Shown: positions 39,007-52,000 of the stretch, piece after piece | Position numbering within the stretch: the stretch's first letter is position 1 | Layout: the number at the start of each line of letters is the position of its first letter | Source of the DNA: an uncultured Pseudomonadales bacterium | GTDB lineage: Bacteria; Pseudomonadota; Gammaproteobacteria; Pseudomonadales; Azotimanducaceae | Reading direction: 5' to 3' | NCBI GenBank assembly: GCA_958296025.1 | Contig: OY282430.1 | Location: forward strand, 2,046,001-2,110,000 | Length of the DNA stretch: 64,000 bases | Made by a program: the position numbers and the translations under genes | The notes under the pieces: model-generated | Seen by the model: the letters and a program-made list of their open reading frames with translations, nothing else | The model's database searches: none | What the model was told of the DNA's origin: nothing

Positions 39007-39036
39007 TTGGGCATTGCTTCCGGTCAAAGTTACAAT
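39007..39036 (+). promoter_or_regulatory. candidate suf operon promoter
   Basis: TTGGGC and TACAAT with 18-bp spacing lie 41 bp before the sufB ATG. No IscR-type palindrome is obvious around it. Confidence 0.4.
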
Positions 39037-39076
39037 GGGTCCTATCGTTGCGCCCAAGTCTGGGCTTGAGGTTGCC

Positions 39077-40530
<1,454 letters not shown>

Positions 40531-40534
<4 letters not shown>

Positions 40535-41277
40535 GCCTGCTGCAGGTTGATGATCTCCATGCCGGCGTTGACGGCCAAGCCATCCTCAAAGGCCTGACGC
40601 TGCGCATGGACGCGGGAGAGGTGCATGCCCTCATGGGGCCGAACGGCTCCGGCAAGAGCACCTTGGCCAACGTGCTGGCGGGGCGGCCAGGCTACGAGGT
40701 GACCAGCGGGCGCCTCTCCTTCAAGGGGCGTCCGCTGGATCAGGAGGCACCGGAAGTTCGGGCTCAGGCCGGCCTGTTCATGGCCTTCCAGTACCCGGTG
40801 GAAATCCCCGGCGTCAGCAACATGGAGTTCCTGAAGGCCGCCCAGGACAGCCACCGCAAGGCCAACGGCCTAGGGCCGGAATCCCCTGTGGCGTTCATGC
40901 AGAGGGTGCGCACCTTGACGGAGGGCTTGGCCCTGAACCCGGAGTTCCTCAAGCGCGGCGTCAACGAAGGCTTCAGCGGCGGGGAGAAGAAACGCAACGA
41001 GATTCTGCAAATGCTCCTGCTGGAGCCCACCCTGGCGGTGCTGGACGAGACGGACTCCGGCCTGGACATTGACGCCATGCAGACCGTCGCCTCGGGGGTC
41101 AACCGCTTCCGCAGCGCCAACAACGGGGTGCTGTTGATCACCCACTACCAACGCCTGCTGAACCATGTTGTGCCGGACTTCGTGCATGTGCTGGCCGACG
41201 GGCGGATCGTTGAAAGCGGCGGCAAGGAGCTGGCCCACGCCCTCGAGGAGCGAGGCTACGCATGGCTGACGGCCTAG
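40531..41277 (+). CDS. sufC: Fe-S cluster assembly ATPase SufC
   Basis: ABC-type ATPase that drives the SufBCD scaffold. Walker [18 protein letters not shown] loop [14 protein letters not shown], signature [13 protein letters not shown], Walker [17 protein letters not shown] and [10 protein letters not shown] are all visible. The start is TTG at 40531, overlapping the sufB stop by 4 bp, with AAGGAG about eight bases upstream; this start gives the normal SufC N terminus [11 protein letters not shown]. 248 residues. Confidence 0.96.
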
Positions 41278-42368
41278 CGGCGCTGCCGGCGCCCAATTGG
41301 CTTGGGGAGGCCGGTTTGGCCCGCTGCCGCCGTGCGCTCGACAGCCGGCTGACGCGGGAGACTTGGAAGTACTCGCCACTACGCAAGGTCACCCAAGCGC
41401 TGCTGGATGCGCCGCAGACCCACGCGCCACCCTTTGCGGATGCCCCGGAGCAGGTGCGTATGCGGCGCTTCAGCGCCTTGGCCACGCCGCCGGCATTCAA
41501 GGTCAGCCTGGACCGCTACCCCTTGGCCGGCATCGCCGGCGCGGTGGCCGGCGACGGCTGGCTGGTGAAGGTGGTCGAGACCCCGGATGCGCCTCTGCGC
41601 CTGCAACCGGCCGCACCTGGCGTCGCCGCGCCCGTGTTGCTGGAGGTGGCGGCCGGTTGCCGGGTGGAGATCGAGGAAGCCGGTGCTGGGCTAAGTTCCT
41701 TTGCAGCGCGGGTGGTGTTGCTTTCCTTGGCGGCGGAGGCTGAGGTGTGCTGGTCCCGCGCTGACCTAGGGGCGGCTGCGCATGGCTGGTCCCTGCTCAG
41801 TGCGCAGCTGGAGAGGAACGCCGTCCTCACCTTCAACCATCAGAGCCTAGCCGAGGCATTTCAGCGTCTTGACCTCTGTGTCGCGCTGGACGGCATCGGG
41901 GCGCAATTCAACGGCACAGGCGCCGCCCTGGCCGGCACCGGGGCGCACCTGGATCTGCAAGTCGTCGTCGAGCACAGGGGGCCCCACACGGTAAGCCGCA
42001 TCAAGCAGCACAACCTCGCGGCCGGCAAGGCCCGCTGCACCTTCAACGGCCGCATCCATATCCATCCCCATGCTTGCGGGGCGGACGCCGACCTCTCCAA
42101 CCGCAATCTGGCGTTGACCGCCAACGCTGAGATCAACACCAAGCCGGAGTTGGAGATCTACAACGACGACGTGCGTTGCGCCCATGGCGCCACCGTCGGT
42201 CGGCTGGACGACGATGGCCTGTTCTATCTGCAAAGCCGGGGCTTGACGGCATCGGCGGCGCAACGGCTGCTGGCCATCGGCTTTTTGCGCAGCGGTCTGC
42301 AAGGCCCCTTCGCCAAGCAGGCCGCACGGGCCTTCGTCACCCAGCTGTCCGCCGCCAACACGGGCTGA
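41262..42368 (+). CDS. sufD: Fe-S cluster assembly protein SufD
   Basis: SufB paralogue in the SufBC2D complex. The N-terminal LTRETWKYSPLRKVTQALLDA and the C-terminal beta-helix with CTFNGRIHIHPHACGADADLSNRNLALTANAEINTKPELEIYNDDVRCAHGATVG and YLQSRGLTASAAQRLLAIGFL are diagnostic. The ATG at 41262 lies 16 bp inside sufC, with GAGG upstream, so translation is coupled. 368 residues, slightly short. The middle part is divergent, as usual for SufD. Confidence 0.93.
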   Translation: MADGLAALPAPNWLGEAGLARCRRALDSRLTRETWKYSPLRKVTQALLDAPQTHAPPFADAPEQVRMRRFSALATPPAFKVSLDRYPLAGIAGAVAGDGWLVKVVETPDAPLRLQPAAPGVAAPVLLEVAAGCRVEIEEAGAGLSSFAARVVLLSLAAEAEVCWSRADLGAAAHGWSLLSAQLERNAVLTFNHQSLAEAFQRLDLCVALDGIGAQFNGTGAALAGTGAHLDLQVVVEHRGPHTVSRIKQHNLAAGKARCTFNGRIHIHPHACGADADLSNRNLALTANAEINTKPELEIYNDDVRCAHGATVGRLDDDGLFYLQSRGLTASAAQRLLAIGFLRSGLQGPFAKQAARAFVTQLSAANTG

Positions 42369-42369
42369 C

Positions 42370-43581
42370 ATGGCCAACCACCTCGACATCAGCGGCGATT
42401 TCCCCCTCCTCGCCCGCACGGTCAACGACGCCCCCCTGACCTATCTGGACAACGCCGCCACCACGCAGAAGCCGCACGCCGTCATCGACGCCATTCGCCA
42501 CTACTACGAGCACTACAACGCCAACGTGCATCGCGCCGCCCACCGTCTGGCGGACGAGGCCACAGCCGCCATGGAGGCCGCCCGCACCAAGGTCAAGGAT
42601 CTCCTCGGCGCCGCCGACAGCCGGGAGATCATCTTCACCCGGGGCACCACCGAGAGCATCAACTTGGTGGCCGCCAGCCTCACTGAGCGCCTCAAACCCG
42701 GCGACGAGGTCCTCATCACGGAGATGGAGCACCACTCCAACATCGTCCCTTGGCAGATGCTCTGCCAACGCAGCGGGGCGCGTCTGGTTGCCGCCCGGGT
42801 AACGGTGCATGGGGAGATCGACCTAGACGATTTCCACGCCAAGCTCAGCCAGCGCACCAAACTGGTGGCCTTGGCGCATGTCAGCAACGCCTTGGGCACC
42901 CTGAACCCGGTCGAGGCGCTCATTCAAGCGGCCCACGACCGCGGCGCCTTGGCGCTGATCGACGGCGCCCAAGCGGTGCAGCACCTCGATGTGGACGTGC
43001 GGCGCTTGGATTGCGACTTCTACGCCTTCTCCGCGCACAAGACCTTTGGCCCCACGGGCATCGGGGCGCTGTACGGCAAGGCCGCCCTGCTGGAGGAGAT
43101 GCCCCCCTACCAAGGCGGCGGCGAGATGATCGAGCACGTCACCATCGACACCACCACATACAACCAACTGCCCTACAAGTTCGAAGCCGGCACACCGAAC
43201 ATCGCCGGCGCCGTCGGCTTCGGCACCGCCATGGACTACCTGCGCCAGTTGCCCCGCCCGGAACTGCGGCGGCGGGAGCAGGCATTGCTGCATTTGGCCC
43301 TAAGCCGCCTCAAACAAATTCCGGGAGTGCGCATCATCGGCGACCCTCAAGAGCGCTCGTCCATTATCTCCTTCCTGATCGACGGCGGCCACGCCCATGA
43401 CTTCGGCACCCTGCTGGACCAGCAGGGCGTCGCGGTGCGCACCGGTCACCACTGCGCCATGCCGCTGATGGAGCGGCTGGGCGTATCCGGCACCATCCGC
43501 GCCTCCTTCGCCCTGTACAACTCCGAAGCCGACGTGGGGCGGCTGATCGCCGGCGTCGAGAAGGCCATGGAGTTTGTTTGA
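42370..43581 (+). CDS. sufS: cysteine desulfurase SufS
   Basis: PLP enzyme that removes sulfur from cysteine and passes it to SufE. LTYLDNAATTQKP at the N terminus, GTTESINLVAASL, MEHHSNIVPWQ, the PLP lysine Lys224 in FSAHKTFGPTGIGALYGK, and the active cysteine Cys362 in RTGHHCAMPLMERLG, the class II pattern. It starts 1 bp after the sufD stop. 403 residues. Confidence 0.97.
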   Translation: MANHLDISGDFPLLARTVNDAPLTYLDNAATTQKPHAVIDAIRHYYEHYNANVHRAAHRLADEATAAMEAARTKVKDLLGAADSREIIFTRGTTESINLVAASLTERLKPGDEVLITEMEHHSNIVPWQMLCQRSGARLVAARVTVHGEIDLDDFHAKLSQRTKLVALAHVSNALGTLNPVEALIQAAHDRGALALIDGAQAVQHLDVDVRRLDCDFYAFSAHKTFGPTGIGALYGKAALLEEMPPYQGGGEMIEHVTIDTTTYNQLPYKFEAGTPNIAGAVGFGTAMDYLRQLPRPELRRREQALLHLALSRLKQIPGVRIIGDPQERSSIISFLIDGGHAHDFGTLLDQQGVAVRTGHHCAMPLMERLGVSGTIRASFALYNSEADVGRLIAGVEKAMEFV

Positions 43582-43763
43582 GGGGCGCGGCTGCACCCGA
43601 CGCAGCGCAGATCTCCCAAACGCTGGCGCGAGACTTTCCCTCCCAGGGGAAATGGTTGTAAAGTAAGGCAATCAAAGCGCCCTGCCAGCCGCTGGCGGCC
43701 CCGGCATGGTCTATTGGCGAAAAGCAGCAGGGTAGGCGCAGGCGCAAGAGAGGTCTCGGCACA

Positions 43764-44147
43764 ATGAGCGTTGCCACCTTCAACCCAGCCGGCATCACCG
43801 CCACCACCGCGGCGGTGCGGCATATCGGCCGGCAGATGGCCCTGTCCGGGCGGCCTTACTTGCGCCTCGGCGTCAAGCAGGCCGGCTGCAACGGCTACAT
43901 GTACACTCTGGACCATCTAGACGAACCAGGCGCCGACGACCAAGCCTTCCCCGTTGACGATGGATTGGCCCTGTACGTCCGCCGCGACGACCTGGCCTTG
44001 GTGCGGGGCACGGAGGTGGACTTGGTCACCGAGGGCCTGAACAGCATCCTGAAGTTCAAAAACCCCAACGCCGCCGCCCACTGCGGTTGCGGCGAGAGCT
44101 TCTCCCTTAACGCCGGAGCGCCAGATTCGCCGCCGGCGAACCATTGA
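43764..44147 (+). CDS. sufA: A-type Fe-S carrier (SufA/IscA/ErpA family)
   Basis: Carries assembled clusters to target proteins. The three conserved cysteines are Cys42 (KQAGCNGYMY) and Cys107/Cys109 (AAHCGCGESF). AAVRHIGRQMALSGRPYLRLGVKQAGC and GLNSILKFKNPNA fit the family. It has 127 residues, including a short N-terminal extension. The gap of 182 bp from sufS is larger than the others in the cluster and could hold a second promoter. Confidence 0.93.
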   Translation: MSVATFNPAGITATTAAVRHIGRQMALSGRPYLRLGVKQAGCNGYMYTLDHLDEPGADDQAFPVDDGLALYVRRDDLALVRGTEVDLVTEGLNSILKFKNPNAAAHCGCGESFSLNAGAPDSPPANH

Positions 44148-44303
44148 AGAACGGCAGCTCGTTTTGCCACGACCTCGCATCAGGCCTAGTGCATCATCTC
44201 GCCGAACAGGAATCCGCAAGGAAGGCTCGACCATGTCCATCATTCCCCGCTGCACCCCGTGGCATTTCAGCGGTCTTGACCGCTAGTCGAGAGGGCAACG
44301 CCC

Positions 44304-44828
44304 ATGCAGCGACGAATCATTCCCTTAAGCCGCAAAGTGCGGGGCCGATTGGTGCCCACCGGAGACCCGGTGACGGTGCCCGAGGGCACCTTCGTGACCC
44401 TTACGCAGAACTTGGGCAACAACTACACCATCGTTTTCAACGGCAACATGGCTCGCCTGGACGGGGCCGACGCGGACGCCTTGGGCCTCACTCCGGAAAC
44501 CTTGACGTTCACGCCGCCGGAAGACGGCCAAGTCTCCCAGGATCAGGTGGATGCCGCCCTCAAAAGCGTCTATGACCCGGAGATTCCCGTCAACATCGTC
44601 GATCTTGGGCTGATCTACGGGCGGCGCATCGACCGCGGCAACGTGCAGGTGGAAATGACCCTCACCGCGGCGGGCTGCGGCATGGGACCGGTGCTCATCG
44701 ACGAAGTGAAGGCCCGCGTGGCGCAAGTGCCCTTCGTGCAGGCCGTGGAAGTGGAACTGGTGTTCGACCCGCCTTGGTCCCGGGAGCGCATGAGCGAGGA
44801 AGCTCAGTTGGCGCTCGGCCTGTACTGA
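44304..44828 (+). CDS. sufT: SufT (MIP18/DUF59 family) Fe-S maturation protein
   Basis: Accessory Fe-S factor. The C-terminal MIP18 domain shows VDAALKSVYDPEIPVNIVDLGLIYGRRID and EMTLTAAGCGMGPVLIDEVKARVAQVP with the conserved cysteine; VELVFDPPWSRERMSEEAQLALGLY is the usual end. The N-terminal 70 residues with DPVTVPEGTFVTLTQNLGNNYTI are specific to SufT. 174 residues. It lies 156 bp after sufA. Confidence 0.93.
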   Translation: MQRRIIPLSRKVRGRLVPTGDPVTVPEGTFVTLTQNLGNNYTIVFNGNMARLDGADADALGLTPETLTFTPPEDGQVSQDQVDAALKSVYDPEIPVNIVDLGLIYGRRIDRGNVQVEMTLTAAGCGMGPVLIDEVKARVAQVPFVQAVEVELVFDPPWSRERMSEEAQLALGLY

Positions 44829-44902
44829 GCGAGCCCGGTTGAGCGCTATGGTCCGTCCGTGCAGATGAAACGGCCCCACCTTTCTTCGCATCACCGCCGC
44901 AC

Positions 44903-45403
44903 ATGACCACCCGCATCGCCCTGCTTGACGCCCCCGCGCCGCCGCAACCCAGCGCAATGGACCTGGACGCCATCCGCGAGGCCTTCGCCTTCTTCGACGC
45001 TTGGGAGGACAAGTACCGCTTCATCATCGACCTCGGCAAGGAACTGCCGGACATGGACGAGGCGCAGAAGGCTCCAGCCAACTTGGTGCGCGGCTGCCAA
45101 AGCCAAGTCTGGCTGGTGGTGGAGATGCACAACGGCGCCATGCGCTTCGCCATCGACAGCGACGCCCACATCGTGCGCGGCCTCATCGCCATCATCCTAG
45201 CCGCCTTTCAGGACCGGCCCGCAGCCGCCATCCGCGCCTTCAACATTGAGGGCCTATTCGCCGAACTGGACCTGCTAAAGCACCTAAGCCCGGTGCGCGG
45301 CAACGGCCTGCGCGCCATGGTCGGGCGCATCCACCAAGAGGCGCAGCGCAGCGCAGCAGCCGAGCTTGCGGAGTTGCGCGCACAGGCCGGCAAGGGCGGC
45401 TAG
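44903..45403 (+). CDS. sufE: sulfur acceptor protein SufE
   Basis: Takes persulfide sulfur from SufS and delivers it to SufB. The active cysteine is Cys65 in ANLVRGCQSQVWLVVE; EDKYRFIIDLGKELPDM and LLKHLSPVRGNGLRAMVGRIHQEA are conserved. 166 residues, with a short extra N terminus; ATG 44957 (MDLDAIREAF) is an alternative start. Last gene of the suf cluster; it ends 17 bp before a convergent glycosyltransferase gene. Confidence 0.95.
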   Translation: MTTRIALLDAPAPPQPSAMDLDAIREAFAFFDAWEDKYRFIIDLGKELPDMDEAQKAPANLVRGCQSQVWLVVEMHNGAMRFAIDSDAHIVRGLIAIILAAFQDRPAAAIRAFNIEGLFAELDLLKHLSPVRGNGLRAMVGRIHQEAQRSAAAELAELRAQAGKGG

Positions 45404-45419
45404 CGTACGGGGCGGTGCC

Positions 45420-46025
45420 CTAGGAAAGCGCTTGGAAGCGCCGCCAGCCGTGGATGTCATCCACATCCCAAAGCGGCGGCAATTCGGCCAATTTGAGGTT
45501 CAAGCGGGCGATTCTAGTGCGGGTGTCCGCCGCCACCCTTGACGTGCCCCAAGGGATGTTTGCAAAAAGTTCCGGCACGGGCGCCCGCAGGCCGATCAGG
45601 CCATAGCCGCCATCCTCCGCCGGCCCCAGCACCACTTCATGCCGTTCCAAGGCGGCAACAGCCTGTTCCACATAGGCGGCGTCCAATGGCGGCAGGTCGC
45701 TGCCGACCACCAAGGCGGGCTGCCCAACCCGGCAGCAAGCGTCCACCGCAGCCAACATTCGCCCTCCCAAGTCCCCTTCCGGTTGCGCCAGAACGCCGAA
45801 GCCATAGCGTTCCGCCCAAGCGGCAATCTTGGGGTGGGTGATGCTCCCCGCCACCCAAAGGTCCTTCGGCAAGGAAGCGGCGGACAGGCCGGACAGGACA
45901 TGCTCCGCCAGCGCCTCATAGGCGGCGCAAGCCCCATCGGCACCCAAGGTGCGGGCAAGCCGGGCCTTCACTTGGCCCGGCACCGGCGCTTTAACCATTA
46001 CGCACAAGCGCGGTTGAGGCAGCAC
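45420..46025 (-). CDS. TIGR04282/DUF2064-type glycosyltransferase-like protein
   Basis: GT-A fold nucleotidyl/glycosyl transferase-like protein of 201 residues. Landmarks: CVMVKAPVPGQVKARLA, VVGSDLPPLDAAYVEQAVAAL, EVVLGPAEDGGYGLIGLR and NIPWGTSRVAADT. This family is named for arsenosugar biosynthesis because of its neighbours elsewhere, but its own reaction is uncertain and no radical-SAM ArsS-like gene is in the window. The start is GTG at 46025, three bases after the upstream glycosyltransferase stop. Confidence 0.87.
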   Translation of the reverse strand: MLPQPRLCVMVKAPVPGQVKARLARTLGADGACAAYEALAEHVLSGLSAASLPKDLWVAGSITHPKIAAWAERYGFGVLAQPEGDLGGRMLAAVDACCRVGQPALVVGSDLPPLDAAYVEQAVAALERHEVVLGPAEDGGYGLIGLRAPVPELFANIPWGTSRVAADTRTRIARLNLKLAELPPLWDVDDIHGWRRFQALS

Positions 46026-46028
46026 GGT

Positions 46029-46763
46029 TCAGTCTTGTCCACGATGGGGGTTTGACACGCTTGTTGGACTGCCCCCTTGTTCAAAACGCTGGCCGTAATA
46101 GATCTGATACAGGGTCTCCGGCACCCCGCCCAAGGCGTAGCGCAGGCGCAGTTGCCACATAGCCAAGATGGTCTTTACGACGCCCCGTTCCCGCCAGCGA
46201 CGGGGAGATGCTTTCAGGGCTGTTTCCAGTCGTTGCGGGCGGGTCAGGCGGCGCAGACGCTTGCTCAATTCCACGTCCTCAAGCAAAGGCTGGCGGGGAA
46301 CGCCGCCAATGGCCCACAGCAGATGCCGATGCACGAAAATACCTTGATCGCCCGTGCAGATGCCGGTAAGGGCGGAGCGCAGGTTCATCAGCGCCGCCAC
46401 CAGCCGCAGCAGCGGCGCATCGTTCAGCTGTATGTCGAAACGACCCCAGCCCGGCTCGGCCTTGGGCAGATTCAAGATTTCCTTGATGTTTTCCGGCACC
46501 GGCTGGGCATCGGCGTGCAGCATCCAAACCAGATCGCCGTGCGCCGCCCGCGCCCCCGCAGCCAATTGCCCGCCCCGGCTGGGGGCGCCACGCAACAGGA
46601 TGGCGCCGAGCTGCTCCGCGACCTCGGCGCTGCCGTCCCGGCTGCCGCCGTCCACCACGATCACCTCTAACGGAGCGGCGCACAGAACCGACAGCAAACG
46701 GCGCAACGGCCCGGCGTCATCAAGCACCGGAACGACAACGCTAACTGATAAATTTTCAGCCAC
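46029..46763 (-). CDS. TIGR04283-type family 2 glycosyltransferase
   Basis: GT2 glycosyltransferase of 244 residues. [41 protein letters not shown], the [28 protein letters not shown] block with a DxD-like [24 protein letters not shown] and [14 protein letters not shown] match the family that always pairs with the DUF2064-type protein. Start is GTG at 46763. It lies in front of and is co-transcribed with that gene. The substrate is unknown. Confidence 0.87.
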   Translation of the reverse strand: MAENLSVSVVVPVLDDAGPLRRLLSVLCAAPLEVIVVDGGSRDGSAEVAEQLGAILLRGAPSRGGQLAAGARAAHGDLVWMLHADAQPVPENIKEILNLPKAEPGWGRFDIQLNDAPLLRLVAALMNLRSALTGICTGDQGIFVHRHLLWAIGGVPRQPLLEDVELSKRLRRLTRPQRLETALKASPRRWRERGVVKTILAMWQLRLRYALGGVPETLYQIYYGQRFEQGGSPTSVSNPHRGQD

Positions 46764-46966
46764 TTACAAGATGCTCTTACCCCAAATTATCGAAACTCCA
46801 AGGACGCTGCCGACACACACCGCAACGCCGCCAAAGGCGTGATCCTCTCGCCCTCCACCAGCCCTTCAGCGGCAACGAAGCAGCGGTTGTCCGACCAGAT
46901 CGCGGTCGAGCCTCCATCGTGATTCCAAGGCTAAACAGTCCAGGCTTCGGGCGCAATTGCGAGGGG

Positions 46967-46993
46967 TTGCGGCGCAACGCGCCCGCCTATAAT
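46967..46993 (+). promoter_or_regulatory. promoter for recQ with TATAAT next to the start codon
   Basis: TTGCGG and consensus TATAAT with 15-bp spacing; the -10 box ends six bases before the recQ ATG at 47000, so transcription would begin about at the start codon and the mRNA would be leaderless or nearly so. Confidence 0.5.
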
Positions 46994-46999
46994 TCCGGC

Positions 47000-48802
<1,803 letters not shown>

Positions 48803-48843
48803 CTGCCATGCGTAAAACGCCGCCTACCCCAGGAGGCCCCTAC

Positions 48844-48958
48844 GAACCTGTACGATGAATCTAGGAGATTTCCCAAATTCGTTCTTGAAGGCTTCAACAA
48901 GAACCCCTAGATTCAACCCACGAACGCAACACTTCCTGTTCAAGCATCGTATAGGTTC
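48844..48958. repeat. nested inverted-repeat element downstream of recQ
   Basis: Three nested arm pairs in 115 bp: GAACCTGTACGATG (48844-48857) with CATCGTATAGGTTC (48945-48958), one mismatch; AATCTAGG (48858-48865) with CCTAGATT (48906-48913), perfect; and GTTCTTG (48881-48887) with CAAGAAC (48898-48904), perfect. The AT content is higher than the flanks. It could be a long RNA structure, a terminator region between recQ and the convergent gene, or a small palindromic (MITE- or REP-like) element. Outside it, 48803-49031 shows nothing else. Confidence 0.6.
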
Positions 48959-49031
48959 ATAAATGGCATCCTAGAACGCTTCTGGGTGTACAGCCGACAC
49001 AACGGCACGAACCGCGTCCGCCGGAATGTGC

Positions 49032-52000
49032 TCAAGGGCCTGTCCGTTGCCACCATTGCGGCGGCAGGGGCTGGCGCTCCGGCCATAGTTTGTTCAGGGT
49101 GTCCGCCTCGAACACTTCGCCGCCCTTGACCACCAGGGCCAGATCCGCCGTGCTGCGCAGGTCGTCCATGGGGTCGCCGTTCAACACCACCAGGTCCGCC
49201 AGCTTGCCGACCTCCAGGGTGCCGATGTCCGCCGCCACGCCGATGATCTCCGCGCCCATGCGGGTGGCGGCGGTGAGCGCCTCCTGATTGCTCCAGCCGC
49301 CGCTGGCCAAGGCCCAGATCTCCCAGTGGTAGCCCAGCCCTTGCAGTTGACCGTGGGCGCCGACGCCCACCTTGCCGCCGGCGCGGATGATTTTCGCCGC
49401 CCCGGCCGCCACTCGAGGGAAGCTGTACTCCCGCTCATGGAACCAAAAGCGGCGCAGGGTGCGGGCCGCCAAGAAGGACAGCGGCGTGAAGCGGCGCAGC
49501 TTGGGGTCGTCATGGGGAGACTCCTTGGCATAGAAGTAGTTCTCCGCCCAAGGGCCGCCGTAGGTCACCAACAAGGTGGGGGTGTAGCTCATGCCGGAGC
49601 GGGCCACTAGCTGCACGGCGTCGGCATACAAATCCACCACGGGGAAGTTGTGCTCGTTGCCGCTGAAGCCGTCGATGGCGTGAGTCATGTTCAGGCGCAT
49701 GTCCAATGCTCCTTCGGTGGTGGGCATCAGCTTCAGCTTTTTGGCCGCCGCCGCCAGCCATTGTCGCTGCTTGCGGTTCCCGGAAATGTACGCCTTCAGG
49801 TTACGCACCCGGTAGTGGTCCCGGTAGCGGGTCAGCACCGCTTGCGCATGGCGCTCGGAGCGGAACTCGTTGTGGTTGAAGATGCCGGGGCCGGTGGAGA
49901 GGGCGCGCGGGCCTAGCATCAGCCCAGCGTCGATCCAATCCTCGTAGGCCAGGATGTCCGTGGTGCTCGGCTGCACGTCCAAGCCAGTGGTGACACCGTA
50001 GGCCAGGTTGGCCAGGAAGGAGGCGTTGTCACCCCCATGCACCCGCTGCAGCACACTGTAGTGGGCGTGGGTATCGACGTAGCCGGGCAGGATGACTTTC
50101 CCCTCGACGTCGATGTGCGCTGCGGCCGCCGGGATGTTGACTTCGGCGGCGGGTCCGACGGCGGCGATGCGGTCGCCCTCAATGAGCACCACCCCAGGCT
50201 CGATCGCTTCTCCTCCCGTCGTCATGGGATGGATGCGGGCACCGACCAACGCGACGCTGCCCGAAGGCCGATAGCGGGGCCGATAGATCTCTATGGTGCG
50301 CGAGTACACGGAAGGATGCGCATCACGCAAGGGTTCCGCGTCAGCCTTTTTCGCCTCCGTCCCCACTTTAGCAGCGGCTTCACCCCTAGGCGCATCAGGG
50401 GATTGATCGAGCGCAACGGCAGATGGTTCATCCGCATGGTCTTCGTCATCCCTTGCGTCCTTGCCTTCTCCTTCGTCCCCGTCTTGAGGCCGCTCCTCCC
50501 GCCCATCCTCATCTTCATCAAATTCAACCGCATCCACAGACCTGCGCTTGAGTTGGTTGCCAACGCTCCAGAACAGCTCGTCGCCATTGCGCCAGCCGAA
50601 GAAATCCGCGCCCACGTCGGTGAGGCGGGCGACGGGCAGGGAGGGGTCGGTGAGACTGAGGGTCAGGTCGCGGAGGTTGCGGTTCAGCAGGCGCGTCAAA
50701 TAGAGCTGGTTGGCGTGGTGAATGAGGGCATGGCGGCCATCCGGGGACAGGCGGATGTCGGCGGCGCCCACCTCATCCACCGCCCGGTAGATGCCGGGGC
50801 CGGTGGCGGTCAGCAGCATGCGCCGGTCGCTGCCGTCGTAGCGCACGGACATCAGCCCGCTGGTTCCGTTGGCCGCGAACAGGCCGGCTGAAACGTATAG
50901 ATAAACCCGGTCCGGCTCCGGGCCGAAATGAGGGGTGCCATAGCTTCGGGAGGGGATGATGACCCGCGCCCGACCGCCCCGGGCCGGCAGCCAGACCACA
51001 TCGGCGCCCGGCGCCGGGCCGTAGTCAAACTCCCGCTGCAAGCGCTCATGTCCGGGGGTGCGCAGCGCCACGATGCGCTCCCCGTCCGCAGAGAAGGCCG
51101 GGTCCGAGTAGAAGCCGGCTGGCTCCGTCAATTGCCGTGGACGGCGGCCGTCCGCCCGCACACGCCAAATGTGGCCCCCAGACGCCTGCCAACTGACGAA
51201 GGCGAGGTCCCGGCCATCCGGCGACCAAGCCGGATGGGAGGCCATCATGTCCGGCGGTGAGACGACTTGTGTGGCGCCGCTGGCGAAGTCATGCACATGC
51301 ACCTGGGCGAAGGCCGAGAACGCCGCCTTGCCGCCATCCGGGGACAGGGCCGGCGCCCGCAGCAGCCGCGCTCTGACGGGGCCCAACCCCAAGCGATACG
51401 GAAAATACAGACGTGGGCCGATATCCAGCTGCACATCCGCCGAGAACGAAATTTCCGCATTCCGAAAGGCGCCCTCTCCTTCCGCGGCGTTTCTGGGTGC
51501 AGCGCCTTCTTTTTTCGCGGTATCTTCCGCTTGCGCAGCGTCCTTCGTCGCCCCAACGCCTTCCCGCTGCACGGCGTCTTGCCTTGCCAGAACGCCGTTC
51601 CTCCGTGCAACAACTTTCTCCGGCACAGCGCCCGTCCCCGCGCTTACCGGCACCCGCCGGATGCCGCCGCCGCTCGTGAAGATCAGCGTTTCGCCATCCG
51701 GGGTGAACGCGTAGCCGGGAAACAGATCCCTGGTGTAGCCGGACTCCTGTTCGTCGCGCTGCACCGGATAGGCCAGCCAACGGTCCTCGCCGGTCTCCAG
51801 ATCACGCAGGCGCAGGCCGGTTTTCTGCTCGAAGCGGGTGGCGTACACCAGCTTGGCGCCATCTGGCGACAGCCAGGGCCGGAAGGCGCTGCCTTGGGCT
51901 TGGACGATGATGTCTTCGACGTTCTCCCGCAGGTCCCGCCGGGCGACCGACCACTGCGGAAAGTGTAGGTTGTAGCCGAAGCCGCCGTATTTGGTGGCGT

